This document shows positions 7,101-15,131 of a stretch of 62,900 nucleotides of DNA, piece by piece (within the stretch, counting starts at the first letter, position 1; each line of letters starts with the position of its first letter). The stretch is from positions 1-62,900 of IMG/VR virus record IMGVR_UViG_3300031857_000168, one strand, 5' to 3'. Source of the stretch: a virus. The notes below the pieces were generated by a model. It was not told the DNA's origin. It saw only the letters and a program-made list of their open reading frames with translations, and did no database searches. The translations under genes and the position numbers were made by a program.

Positions 7101-7120
7101 AAGCCAGCACGCTGGCCTTT
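7101..7120 (-). terminator. Attenuator-like hairpin in leftward leader
   Basis: Read on the minus strand, GCCAGC and GCTGGC flank a tight loop and are followed by TTTTC. The hairpin lies about 55 bases before the first start codon (7047) and after the promoter, so it would stop transcription before the operon unless overridden. Confidence 0.5.
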
Positions 7121-7168
7121 CGATCGCTTCGCACTCGCTGCACTTGCGGTACAGGTCCAAGCGGTCTG

Positions 7169-7242
7169 CCGGTGGTTCCTTGTGTTCATCACACCTAGAT
7201 CAGAACTCCGGTGGTTCCCTTTTTCTATCCCGCTGGTTCCTT
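7169..7242 (-). repeat. Three 13-bp leader repeats
   Basis: CCGGTGGTTCCTT (7169-7181), CCGGTGGTTCCCT (7208-7220) and CCGCTGGTTCCTT (7230-7242) lie in the leftward leader. In the transcript each reads A(A/G)GGAACCA, so they could be protein-binding boxes or decoy ribosome sites. Confidence 0.55.
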
Positions 7243-7276
7243 CGCGGCGCTACTGAATGCATCTACTACAGTTCCA

Positions 7277-7305
7277 ATGGTAGTGACAGTGACAGGCTGT
7301 GTCAA
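7277..7305 (-). promoter_or_regulatory. Leftward early promoter with shared operator
   Basis: TTGACA (7300-7305), a 17-bp spacer and TACCAT (7277-7282) on the minus strand. The spacer contains GTGACAGTGAC (7283-7293), identical to the motif beside the TATAAT of the 5282-5311 promoter and similarly placed next to the -10. Co-regulation is likely. Confidence 0.7.
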
Positions 7306-7392
7306 CTACTATTTCACATGTTGTTAAAAAACAACAACAGCTGTTTGTTTGACCCGCGTTTTTTGGGCCAAAAAATTTTTGAAAATCACCGC

Positions 7393-7421
7393 TTGACATG
7401 CAAAAACGAAAAGACTAGACT
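7393..7421 (+). promoter_or_regulatory. Late promoter 1 (packaging operon)
   Basis: TTGACA, 17 bp and TAGACT form a strong sigma70-like promoter. Ten bases after the -10 comes CCTTGCGCCC, also found at the same place in the promoters at 13837 and 32430. A terminator then follows before the first gene at 7509. Confidence 0.8.
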
Positions 7422-7467
7422 TTTTGCGGGACCTTGCGCCCAAAATTTCTTTGCAAAACCACTGAAA

Positions 7468-7492
7468 AGCCGCTCAACCGTAGCGGCTTTTT
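7468..7492 (+). terminator. Leader terminator of late operon 1
   Basis: AGCCGCT and AGCGGCT form a 7-bp stem followed by TTTTT. It lies ~45 bases after the expected transcript start and 17 bases before the first start codon, so downstream expression implies read-through or antitermination. Confidence 0.75.
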
Positions 7493-7508
7493 GCTTTTGG
7501 GAGCCATG

Positions 7509-7760
7509 ATGGAACGGATCACAATCGAAGTTGCTGACGATGGTCGCGTGACCGTCACGGCTGAGAGCCCCGGCGAAGCCGGAGACGAAATGGAAACGAT
7601 GGACTTTGACTCAGTCGAAGAAGCGGTTGGCGCTGTGCGTGAACTGATGACCGACGCAGTCGAAGACGCTGGCGAGATGGAAGGCGGCGAGCCTGACATG
7701 GAAACCATGTGGAACGAAGAGGCATCAAAGCGTCCGCCTCAATCAAACCTTATGACCTGA
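7509..7760 (+). CDS. Acidic 83-residue protein
   Basis: MERITIEVADDGRVTVTAES begins a beta-hairpin-like segment, followed by a strongly acidic helix rich in E, D and M. The second of two adjacent ATGs is chosen because GGGAG lies five bases upstream. It is first in the packaging operon. No known domain. Confidence 0.78.
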   Translation: MERITIEVADDGRVTVTAESPGEAGDEMETMDFDSVEEAVGAVRELMTDAVEDAGEMEGGEPDMETMWNEEASKRPPQSNLMT

Positions 7761-7774
7761 CCAAGGAGAACACC

Positions 7775-8014
7775 ATGCAAGATTATTCAAATCCAAAAAG
7801 CCGCAACGAAATGCGTGCTGTTGGCGAGAAGCTGAAGTCCGGCGCGCCAATCGGCGGTGGCGGTAACCAAAACCAAGGTAAGGGCGAACTGCCTGCCAAA
7901 GTGTCGGTGCCTATGCCCGGCACGAACGCAACGCAGCCCCCGTACAAAGGCGGCATGAAAAAGAACGTGCCCGGTTTTGGCGGCGGTGTGATCGAAGGCA
8001 AGATCAACGTCTAA
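7775..8014 (+). CDS. Gly/Pro-rich 79-residue protein
   Basis: MQDYSNPKSRNEMRAVGEKL, then a glycine-rich, low-complexity C-terminal half (KKNVPGFGGGVIEGKINV). AAGGAG precedes the start. Its stop overlaps the next start as TAATG. It is probably a small virion or accessory protein; function unknown. Confidence 0.78.
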   Translation: MQDYSNPKSRNEMRAVGEKLKSGAPIGGGGNQNQGKGELPAKVSVPMPGTNATQPPYKGGMKKNVPGFGGGVIEGKINV

Positions 8015-8196
8015 TGCCTAGCACATCTGCCAAGCAGGCCCGTCTCATGGCGGCCGCTGCGCACAATCCTGAGTTTGCCAAAAAGGTGGGCGTGCCACAA
8101 AAAGTGGCGCAGGATTTCAACGCGGCCGACAAGGGCGGCGGGCTTTTACGGAGCGCGATGCAAGATGGCCAGAAAAAAAGACGCGGCAAGGCTTGA
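8014..8196 (+). CDS. Basic 60-residue protein
   Basis: MPSTSAKQARLMAAAAHNPE leads a basic, helical protein ending in KKRRGKA. Similar short proteins are common beside phage terminase genes. Its end overlaps the small-terminase candidate by 32 bp. Function unknown. Confidence 0.75.
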   Translation: MPSTSAKQARLMAAAAHNPEFAKKVGVPQKVAQDFNAADKGGGLLRSAMQDGQKKRRGKA

Positions 8197-8626
8197 CGAG
8201 TTGAACGGTGCACCACCGAAGCTGGCTTCGTCTGCAGACCTGCAGGCTGCCGGCCCCAAGGGCAACCGTCGTCACGCCATCGAGTCCAGCACTGGCAACA
8301 AACATCCGCTAAAGATCAATCTCAAAGCAGTCTCCGAGGCTCTGGTGGAAGAGGGGCTCGATCCAGCGATCGAGTTCGCGCGCATTCTCAAAGGGCGCCC
8401 CCTTTTCGATGAGGACGGCAACCCGATAATTGACCCTGCCACAGGGCAACCGTTGCGCCGATACGCGATCGACGAAGATGTTCGAGCGCGCATGCTGTCA
8501 GAGATTTTGCAATACACGCAGCCGAAGCTGAAGGCAGTTGAAGTCAAGCTGTCCGGCAGTCTGGAGTTGACTAGCGAACAGCTGGACCAGCGACTGGGCG
8601 CGCTACTGCAAAAGGCGATGAAGTGA
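8165..8626 (+). CDS. Putative terminase small subunit
   Basis: This 153-residue protein starts MARKKDAARLDELNGAPPKL and ends in a helical tail (YTQPKLKAVEVKLSG, then EQLDQRLGALLQKAM) of the sort seen in phage packaging small subunits. It immediately precedes and overlaps (GTGA) the large terminase. It would bind phage DNA and load it onto the motor. No clear HTH is visible, so the call rests mainly on position and the C-terminal pattern. Confidence 0.72.
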   Translation: MARKKDAARLDELNGAPPKLASSADLQAAGPKGNRRHAIESSTGNKHPLKINLKAVSEALVEEGLDPAIEFARILKGRPLFDEDGNPIIDPATGQPLRRYAIDEDVRARMLSEILQYTQPKLKAVEVKLSGSLELTSEQLDQRLGALLQKAMK

Positions 8627-10089
8627 ATCTAGCAAACATCGACATCACGAAGCTGAGCGAAGACGACAAGCGCGAGTTGTATGATTTGCTGCGGTTGAAA
8701 GACATCCGCGCAAAACGCAATCGCCTGTCAACGTACAAGCCCTACGCCAAACAGATGGACTTCCACGCGGCCGGGGCGAGCTTTCGTGAGCGCTTGTTCA
8801 TGGCAGGTAACCAGCTAGGCAAGACGTGGGCCGGTGCGTTTGAAGCTGCGATGCACGCAACCGGGCGCTACCCTGCTTGGTGGACCGGCCGCCGCTTCCC
8901 ATATGCGACTCGAAGCATGGTTGGGTCCGAATCTGGCGAACTGACTCGAAAGGGCGTGCAGCGTTTGCTGCTTGGGCCGCCTGAGATTCGGGAAGAGTGG
9001 GGCACCGGCGCCATACCGTATGACTGCGTGCGCGATACCAGCATGAAGGCCGGCGTGCCTGACGCCGTGTCCAGCATTGTGGTGCGCCACGTGTGTGGCG
9101 AAGACAGCGTAATCCAATTTAACTCATACGATCAGGGCCGCACGAAGTGGCAGGCTGACACGGTCGACTTCGTCTGGTTTGACGAAGAACCGCCACCGTC
9201 GATTTACTCTGAAGGTTTGACGCGTACAAACGCAACCAACGGTCTGGTGTTTGTGACGTTCACGCCATTGCTGGGTATGTCCGAGGTCGTCAAGCGCTTC
9301 TTGCTGGAGAAGCCGCAGAGCGCTACGACGATCACGATGACGATCGACGATGCCGAGCACTACACGCCCGAGCAACGTGCAGCGATCATCGCGTCTTACC
9401 CTGAGCACGAACGTGAGGCCCGGGCCAAGGGCATTCCGATTCTGGGGTCTGGCCGGGTGTTCCCGATTGTCGAGGACGGCATCAAGGTGCAGGCGTTCCC
9501 GATCCCGCCCCACTGGCCGCGCATCGCTGGCATCGACTTCGGTATCGACCATCCCACCGCTGTGGTGTGGATGGCATGGGACCGTGACGCTGATGTGCTG
9601 TACGTGACTGATTGCTACCGCGTCAAAGACCAGTCGCCGATCATGCACGCCGCCGCTGTTCGTGCCCGGGGTGAGTGGGTGCCAGTGGCTTGGCCGCACG
9701 ACGGTCTGCAGCGCGACAAGGGTTCCGGCGAACAACTGGCAAAGCAATACCGTGATCAGGGCCTAAACCTGACCAAGGACCGCGCCACGTTCGACGATGG
9801 CAGTAACGGCCTTGAAGCCGGTGTGGCCGAGATGCTGGCCCGCATGCAGACCCAGCGCTTGAAGGTCTTCGCGCATTTGCAGGACTGGTTCGAGGAGTTC
9901 CGTCTGTATCACCGCAAGGATGGTTTGATTGTGCGGTTGACGGATGACTTGATGTCTGCAACCCGTTACGCGATGATGATGCGCAGATTTGCAAAGACGC
10001 AGGAAGAAGCAGAAACTCGTCTTCGCCGCAACACCATGCCCGCGCCAGACCTGTCGTTTGGCGTGCTTGATCAAGACATGGGGTATTGA
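8623..10089 (+). CDS. terL: Terminase large subunit
   Basis: This 488-residue packaging motor has Walker A AGNQLGKT (residues 61-68), Walker B FVWFDEE (D187, E188, E189) and an RNase H-fold nuclease start GIDFGIDHPT (D305). It pumps DNA into the prohead and cuts it. The GTG start overlaps the preceding stop as GTGA. Length is normal for the family. The headful or site-specific cutting mode cannot be told from the sequence. Confidence 0.96.
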   Translation: MNLANIDITKLSEDDKRELYDLLRLKDIRAKRNRLSTYKPYAKQMDFHAAGASFRERLFMAGNQLGKTWAGAFEAAMHATGRYPAWWTGRRFPYATRSMVGSESGELTRKGVQRLLLGPPEIREEWGTGAIPYDCVRDTSMKAGVPDAVSSIVVRHVCGEDSVIQFNSYDQGRTKWQADTVDFVWFDEEPPPSIYSEGLTRTNATNGLVFVTFTPLLGMSEVVKRFLLEKPQSATTITMTIDDAEHYTPEQRAAIIASYPEHEREARAKGIPILGSGRVFPIVEDGIKVQAFPIPPHWPRIAGIDFGIDHPTAVVWMAWDRDADVLYVTDCYRVKDQSPIMHAAAVRARGEWVPVAWPHDGLQRDKGSGEQLAKQYRDQGLNLTKDRATFDDGSNGLEAGVAEMLARMQTQRLKVFAHLQDWFEEFRLYHRKDGLIVRLTDDLMSATRYAMMMRRFAKTQEEAETRLRRNTMPAPDLSFGVLDQDMGY

Positions 10090-10090
10090 G

Positions 10091-10474
10091 ATGCCTGAAG
10101 CCAAAATCGCCAAAGACCCGCATGGGTATCCAGTCGATCTGAAACGCCCCATCGTCACTGACAAAGAAGGGGTTCACACTGAAGTGTCGATCACTGAAAA
10201 GATCGGCGACAAATACGTGAACCTGCCCAGCGTTTGGAATGGCAAGCGTTTGGACCCAAGGAAGAACGAAGACTATGCCGAGATCATGCGCAACTACGAA
10301 TCGGAGAAAAGCCGTGGCTGGAAATTCCCGGAATTCAAAGATGAAAAATCGGCTGTAGACGCAGCCATAGCCCGATCAAATTACATTGGCAAAGTTCGTC
10401 GCAAAGAAATTCTTGACGCAGAGAAGCGCATGTGGGATGACGAGGCTGCCAAACGCAAACAGGCAAAGGATTGA
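10091..10474 (+). CDS. Unknown 127-residue packaging-region protein
   Basis: MPEAKIAKDPHGYPVDLKRP starts a charged protein containing VNLPSVWNGKRLDPRKNEDY and a long C-terminal helix. Similar modules occur fused to or beside phage and polyvalent proteins. It starts one base after the terminase stop. Role unknown. Confidence 0.82.
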   Translation: MPEAKIAKDPHGYPVDLKRPIVTDKEGVHTEVSITEKIGDKYVNLPSVWNGKRLDPRKNEDYAEIMRNYESEKSRGWKFPEFKDEKSAVDAAIARSNYIGKVRRKEILDAEKRMWDDEAAKRKQAKD

Positions 10475-10476
10475 CC

Positions 10477-10863
10477 ATGGCACAGAATCCATTTAACCCG
10501 GCCACCAACACGGCCAACATCATGTCATCAATGACACCGCAAACGGATCAGTTTGCGAACTTTAGCGGCCAGAACAACCCCTTCAATCCGCAGCCGCCAA
10601 AGCCCACCAGTATTGCAAACGTCAGCGGCAATCAGTTCAAGCTGAACATGCCGGGGGTCTCTGAACAGCCGGACCTGTCGCGCGCCCCTTCAGCGGAACC
10701 TACGGTCAAACCGGTGTCGATGGATGCCGGGGTATCCAGCGGTATGGCTGCGCCGAATCCTAGCGCCCCAGCGCCGGCCATGGCACCGCAGGCGTACTCC
10801 ACCCAGTCAACCCAAGCAGCACAGCAGACAGGCTTGATCCGTGGCGCTGTGAGGCCCGTATAA
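10477..10863 (+). CDS. Disordered Pro/Asn/Ala-rich 128-residue protein
   Basis: MAQNPFNPATNTANIMSSMT begins a low-complexity protein with two NPFNP motifs and a Pro/Ala/Gln-rich tail. AAAGGA lies just upstream of ATG 10477. It sits between terminase and portal, so a structural or assembly role is plausible. Confidence 0.78.
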   Translation: MAQNPFNPATNTANIMSSMTPQTDQFANFSGQNNPFNPQPPKPTSIANVSGNQFKLNMPGVSEQPDLSRAPSAEPTVKPVSMDAGVSSGMAAPNPSAPAPAMAPQAYSTQSTQAAQQTGLIRGAVRPV

Positions 10864-10878
10864 CCAAGGAAGCACCCT

Positions 10879-13263
10879 ATGCAAAACCAAATTGAAGCCG
10901 TGGACGTCGACATCGAAGTTGAGTACGAAGACCCGGAAGAGCAGCGCGCCAAACTGGAGGAGCGGCTTCAGGTGTTCGGGCACAACCTGTCCAAGCAACG
11001 GGATGAATGGGTTCGCAGCCGCTACGCCTATGGCGTAGACAAGCGCTGGCTGCAAGATGAGGATCAGTACAACGCGAAAGACAACATCAACAAAGCCGCC
11101 AGCCAGATGATGACATCGGTTGAGCAAGGTTATCCAGTTACAACGCAAGGCGCTAAGCCGCATCGTTCGACGGTCTTTATCGGTATGACGCGTCAAAAGA
11201 CGAACGCCGCCGAAGCACGACTGGCCGACATCCTGTTGCCCACAGATGACCGCAACTGGGGCATTCAGCCTACGCCAGACCCGTACTTGTCACAGATGGC
11301 CAAGGACAGCCGACTGGTTGACCAACTGCCACCACAGATCAGTGCCCGGTTCGGCCAACACCTTGGGATGGGGGCGCCGATGCAAATGCAAGCGCCTATG
11401 CCACAGGGCCCGATGCCTACGCCGGCTGCAGCACCGATAACGGTCCCCGGTCAACCGCCTGAGCAAGGTATGCCAATGCCGGGCAATGTCACACAGATGC
11501 AGCCGCCACAAAAGCTGCGGATGAAAGACATCGCGCGGGAAGTGATGGACTTGGCCCAACGTAAAGCCGATGCGATGACCCGCGAGATCGACGACCAGCT
11601 AGTCGAGTGCGACTTCAACGGCGAGCAGCGCAAAATGATCCACGACGCTGCCGTGTTGGGCACCGGCGTGCTGAAGGGCCCGATCGTGATCAACCGCGTG
11701 CGGCGTGCATGGCGCCCATACACCGACATGTCGGGCGCTACCATCCACCAAATCGAGGTCGTCGAAGAGCGCAGCCCAGCTACCTTCCGTGTCGATCCTC
11801 GCAACGTGTGGCCTGATCCTGCATGCGGTGAATCAATCCACAACGGCAAGGGCGTTTACGAACGCGAGCAGCTGACCGCCAAGCAGATTCGCGATCTGGC
11901 CAAGCAGCCCGGGTACATGAAAAATCAACTGCGCAAGGTGTTGGAAGAAGGCCCGAAGAAGTCTGCCACCATGGAAGAGCTGAAGGATGAAGATCAGCGC
12001 GACATGACCAAAGACATCTATGAGCAGTGGACTTATTGGGGTGAGGTTGAATACGATGACATGATTGCCGCAGGCGTAAACCCCGGCGAGCATGACGAGC
12101 TGCGCACCATCAGTGCTTGCGTGGTAATGATCAACAGCACCGTGGTTAAAGCATTTTTGAACCCGCTTGAAGGCGGCGACCTGCCGTACGACTTCTACGT
12201 TTGGGAGAAGGTTGCCGGCTCAGTGTGGGGTTACGGCATCCCTTACCTGATGCGCAGCCAACAGAAGGTCCTGAACGCTGCATGGCGTCAAATGATGGAC
12301 AACTCCGGCGTCAGTTCAGGCCCGCAGATTGTCGTCAAACCCAGCGTCATACGGCCTGCCGACAAACAGTGGCAGCTGTCAGCGCGAAAGATTTGGTACG
12401 CGACAGACGACATGGACGACGTGCGCAAAGCGTTCGCGACGTTCGAGTTCAACAGCCACCAGACAGAGCTGGCCGGCATCATCAAGATGGCCACCGAGTT
12501 GGCAGACGCCGAGACCGGTGTGCCGACCATCACGCAAGGCGAGAAGGGCGCAGCGCCAGACACGGTTGGCGGTATGCAGATGCTGATGAACTCTGCAAAC
12601 GTCGTGCTGCGTCGATTGGTCAAGCAGTTTGATGACATGGTGACCAAGCCACACATCCGTCGCTATTACGACTACAACATGCTTTACAACGAAGACGAAG
12701 AGATCAAAGGTGATTTCACCGTCGACGCGCGCGGTACCAGCGCTCTGTTGGTGCGCGACATCCAGAATCAGGCATTCCTAAACCTGCTGGCCGCCGGTGC
12801 AAACCCTGTGTATGGCATCTATCTCGACACGAAGAAGCTGTTTGAGAAAGCACTGCAAGCGCAGCACATCGACCCGGCCGAAGTTTTCAAACCTGAAGAA
12901 GAGATCGACCAGATCATGGAAGCGCAGAAGAAAGCAGCTGAACAAGGCCCGGGCCCAGACCCGCGCATCGAAGCTGCGAAGCTGCGCGCTCAGGCGGATA
13001 TGCAGAAGGTCCAAGTACAGAACCAAGGCGACCTGCAAGAGCTGCAGCTGCGTCAGGCAATTGCAGAGCAAGAAGCGCAAATGCGCATGGCTGAGATGCA
13101 GATGATGCGTGAGATCGAGATGCTGAAGATGGCCAACCAGCAGAACATCACACTGGAAACCATCAAGGCCCAGCTGGCTGACACTGCGATGAAAGAACGC
13201 AGCAAGAAGGAGCTGTTTGCAGCTGAACAGCAGCTGCGAATTCAGACCGGAGCAGGCATCTGA
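10879..13263 (+). CDS. Portal protein
   Basis: This 794-residue protein has the composition and position of a podovirus-type portal: an N-terminal helical segment, a Pro/Met/Gln-rich insert (~residues 165-215), a core containing WRPYTDMSGATIHQIEVVEE and FRVDPRNVWPDPA, and a Gln-rich coiled-coil tail from ~residue 700. Twelve copies would form the head vertex through which DNA enters and leaves. A good SD (AAGGAAG) precedes the start, and its stop overlaps the next gene as TGATG. Confidence 0.9.
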   Translation: MQNQIEAVDVDIEVEYEDPEEQRAKLEERLQVFGHNLSKQRDEWVRSRYAYGVDKRWLQDEDQYNAKDNINKAASQMMTSVEQGYPVTTQGAKPHRSTVFIGMTRQKTNAAEARLADILLPTDDRNWGIQPTPDPYLSQMAKDSRLVDQLPPQISARFGQHLGMGAPMQMQAPMPQGPMPTPAAAPITVPGQPPEQGMPMPGNVTQMQPPQKLRMKDIAREVMDLAQRKADAMTREIDDQLVECDFNGEQRKMIHDAAVLGTGVLKGPIVINRVRRAWRPYTDMSGATIHQIEVVEERSPATFRVDPRNVWPDPACGESIHNGKGVYEREQLTAKQIRDLAKQPGYMKNQLRKVLEEGPKKSATMEELKDEDQRDMTKDIYEQWTYWGEVEYDDMIAAGVNPGEHDELRTISACVVMINSTVVKAFLNPLEGGDLPYDFYVWEKVAGSVWGYGIPYLMRSQQKVLNAAWRQMMDNSGVSSGPQIVVKPSVIRPADKQWQLSARKIWYATDDMDDVRKAFATFEFNSHQTELAGIIKMATELADAETGVPTITQGEKGAAPDTVGGMQMLMNSANVVLRRLVKQFDDMVTKPHIRRYYDYNMLYNEDEEIKGDFTVDARGTSALLVRDIQNQAFLNLLAAGANPVYGIYLDTKKLFEKALQAQHIDPAEVFKPEEEIDQIMEAQKKAAEQGPGPDPRIEAAKLRAQADMQKVQVQNQGDLQELQLRQAIAEQEAQMRMAEMQMMREIEMLKMANQQNITLETIKAQLADTAMKERSKKELFAAEQQLRIQTGAGI

Positions 13264-13823
13264 TGGGCGGCAAAGTTCTCAAGCGCGAACTGGAAAGCTA
13301 CGAAAAGGCTTACCAGCAATATTTGCGCCGCGTCCGCGACTACAACAAAGAGTCGAAGGAATACAACAAAGCGGTCGAGTATTACAACGCGTCATTCGTG
13401 ATGGACGAGAATGGGAACAAGCTGGTCTATACGCCGGACAATCAGCTGATGGCGATCAACAGCGAAGGCAATATTGTTTCGGCCAAGTTGCCCAAACCTG
13501 AACCGGTGCAGACCACTACACAGAATCAGTACGGCATGGGGCAAACGCAGACCACGTATACGCCGCCGAATCCATACGAGCCTACCAGCGGTGCCTACGG
13601 TTCTCGTTCGCTTCCTGCGGGTGTTCAAACACTGGACGTCGGCGGCGGTTACAAAGCGCCACGGTCCTATGCGGCTGAAGCGCCCGGCGAGATGCCGGCG
13701 CAGCCGGCACCGCTAAGTATGCAAGCGCCGGACCCCACCCGGGCCCAGCTGCAAAAAGTAAATCAAGCCAATTGGTCCGACATAGAGCGCGGCCTGATTG
13801 GCCAAGTCATCAGGTCTAGATAA
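13263..13823 (+). CDS. Unknown 186-residue head-region protein
   Basis: The N-terminal ~45 residues form a Tyr/Lys-rich coiled coil (KRELESYEKAYQQYLRRV), then a Pro/Gln/Thr-rich region, then a short helix at the end. Translation is coupled to the portal gene. It may be a minor head or assembly protein; no family recognised. Confidence 0.8.
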   Translation: MGGKVLKRELESYEKAYQQYLRRVRDYNKESKEYNKAVEYYNASFVMDENGNKLVYTPDNQLMAINSEGNIVSAKLPKPEPVQTTTQNQYGMGQTQTTYTPPNPYEPTSGAYGSRSLPAGVQTLDVGGGYKAPRSYAAEAPGEMPAQPAPLSMQAPDPTRAQLQKVNQANWSDIERGLIGQVIRSR

Positions 13824-13836
13824 CAAAAAAATAATG

Positions 13837-13864
13837 TTGCATAAATCTGACACTTGGATATAGA
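13837..13864 (+). promoter_or_regulatory. Late promoter 2 (scaffold/capsid operon)
   Basis: TTGCAT (13837-13842) and TATAGA (13859-13864, 16-bp spacer) or overlapping TAGAAT (13861-13866, 18-bp spacer). The initially transcribed stretch again contains CCTTGCGCCC, 11 bases after the TAGAAT, as in the other two late promoters. Confidence 0.72.
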
Positions 13865-13867
13865 ATT

Positions 13868-13924
13868 GGCGCAGGGCCCTTGCGCCCTAATTTTTTGAGG
13901 GAGCCGGTGAAAGCCGGCTTTTTT
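13868..13924 (+). terminator. Double hairpin leader of late operon 2
   Basis: The first hairpin is GGCGCA/TGCGCC (13868-13886), followed by CTAATTTTTT. The second is GCCGG/CCGGC (13903-13918), followed by TTTTTT. Both lie between the promoter and the next start codon at 13930, an arrangement that calls for antitermination or only partial termination. Confidence 0.75.
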
Positions 13925-13929
13925 ATTGC

Positions 13930-14133
13930 ATGAGCGATTATCAATCTGCTACGTGGCACATGTTGCGCCGCTGGGCTGAAGCCCAGCTGCAGGCTTGCCG
14001 CGAAAAGAACGACGCTGTGGGGCTCTCCGACCTAGACACAGCTGTCCTGCGGGGCGAGATTCGCATGCTGAAAAGATTTCTCGACTTGCCCAATGCGGCA
14101 ACTCGGGGTGTGGTGGCTGAGCCGGACGAATAG
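13930..14133 (+). CDS. Unknown 67-residue helical protein
   Basis: MSDYQSATWHMLRRWAEAQL is helical and ends in an acidic tail. Such short proteins often precede scaffold genes in related phages. No obvious SD: the start lies in the 3' side of the terminator, so a weak or structure-dependent start is possible. Confidence 0.7.
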   Translation: MSDYQSATWHMLRRWAEAQLQACREKNDAVGLSDLDTAVLRGEIRMLKRFLDLPNAATRGVVAEPDE

Positions 14134-14155
14134 TCCCGCTTGGTCGTATGAAGTA

Positions 14156-14175
14156 AACCGCCTCGGCGGTTTTTA
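14156..14175 (+). terminator. Short terminator before scaffold gene
   Basis: ACCGC and GCGGT with a short loop are followed by TTTT, 13 bases before the chosen GTG start of the scaffold gene. It would reduce read-through into the capsid genes unless overridden. Confidence 0.6.
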
Positions 14176-14188
14176 AATGGAGAGCAAT

Positions 14189-15112
14189 GTGGAAAATCAA
14201 AATCTGACAACGGAGGAAGCGCAGGATATTTGGAATGAAGAGGCCGCAAAACTCGAAGCCGACGATACGTCGTCCGCTGTAGGGGCATTGGCCAATGTGC
14301 CGGATGAAGAACCGCCACAGATTCAAACCGAAGAACCTGAAAATGCTGTTGAGGCAGCAGCTGAACCCGAGCCGGAAGCTGATCCACTGGCTGGACTTCC
14401 TGAAGTCGTCAAAGCCAAATTGGCAGAGATCGATTTATTGAAGCAAGCCAATGCTCAACTGCTGCACCACGTTAAGACTACTGAAGGTCGCGTGGCCGCA
14501 ATGCAGCGTGAGGCCGAGCAAGCGCGACGTGCCCAACAAGTTGTTGGTGACACGGCAGCGCCAACGCAAGGACAGATCGCTGCCGCTGCAAAGAACCCTG
14601 AAAAATGGGAGCAGCTCAAGCAGGATTTCCCTGAATGGGGTGATGCAGTTGAGGAGTTTGTAAATTCACGTCTTGGTAATGTGCAACAGCAACAGGCTCT
14701 GTCACCGGAACAGGTTGCGAACTTTGTGCAAGCAAAGGTTGCTGAGACCAAAGCTGAAATGTCCAAACTTATGGAAGAGGCCCGAATCGAGGGTAAGTAC
14801 GAGAACTGGAAAACGGTCGTTAACACGCCAGAATTCGCCCAGTGGTATGCCGTACAAAACCCGGAGATTCGTGCTTTGGCTGACAGCACTTCGTCACGGG
14901 ACGCAATTCGCATGCTGGACATGTTCCACGAAACGAAGAAGCGTTCCGCAGCGGATATCAAGCAAGAGCGGGAGCAGCGTCTAGCTGCAGCTGCGACAGG
15001 TAAACCCGGTAACACACCGCCGCCCAAAACTTTGGACGACATGTCACCGGAAGAACTTTGGAACTATGAAGCCGCAAAGCGCGAGAAAACCCGAGCGCAA
15101 CGCGGATTTTAA
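14189..15112 (+). CDS. Putative scaffold protein
   Basis: This 307-residue protein has an acidic N-terminal third, a central coiled coil (EIDLLKQANAQLLHHVKTTE) and a C-terminal basic helical end, and lies directly before the capsid gene. These are standard features of phage scaffold proteins, which shape the prohead. GTG 14189 is chosen because GGAG lies six bases upstream; an in-frame ATG at 14177 abuts a terminator stem and has no SD. Function is inferred. Confidence 0.82.
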   Translation: MENQNLTTEEAQDIWNEEAAKLEADDTSSAVGALANVPDEEPPQIQTEEPENAVEAAAEPEPEADPLAGLPEVVKAKLAEIDLLKQANAQLLHHVKTTEGRVAAMQREAEQARRAQQVVGDTAAPTQGQIAAAAKNPEKWEQLKQDFPEWGDAVEEFVNSRLGNVQQQQALSPEQVANFVQAKVAETKAEMSKLMEEARIEGKYENWKTVVNTPEFAQWYAVQNPEIRALADSTSSRDAIRMLDMFHETKKRSAADIKQEREQRLAAAATGKPGNTPPPKTLDDMSPEELWNYEAAKREKTRAQRGF

Positions 15113-15131
15113 TCATTGAAAGGAAATAGCA

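Larger units (their letters stand above)
7048..7508. other. Divergent control region
   Basis: No convincing gene was found in this 461-bp gap. It holds the leftward promoter (7277-7305), its long leader with three repeats and an attenuator-like hairpin, the rightward late promoter (7393-7421), and that promoter's leader terminator. A 40-codon leftward frame starts at about 7192, but its codon pattern is not persuasive. Confidence 0.75.
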
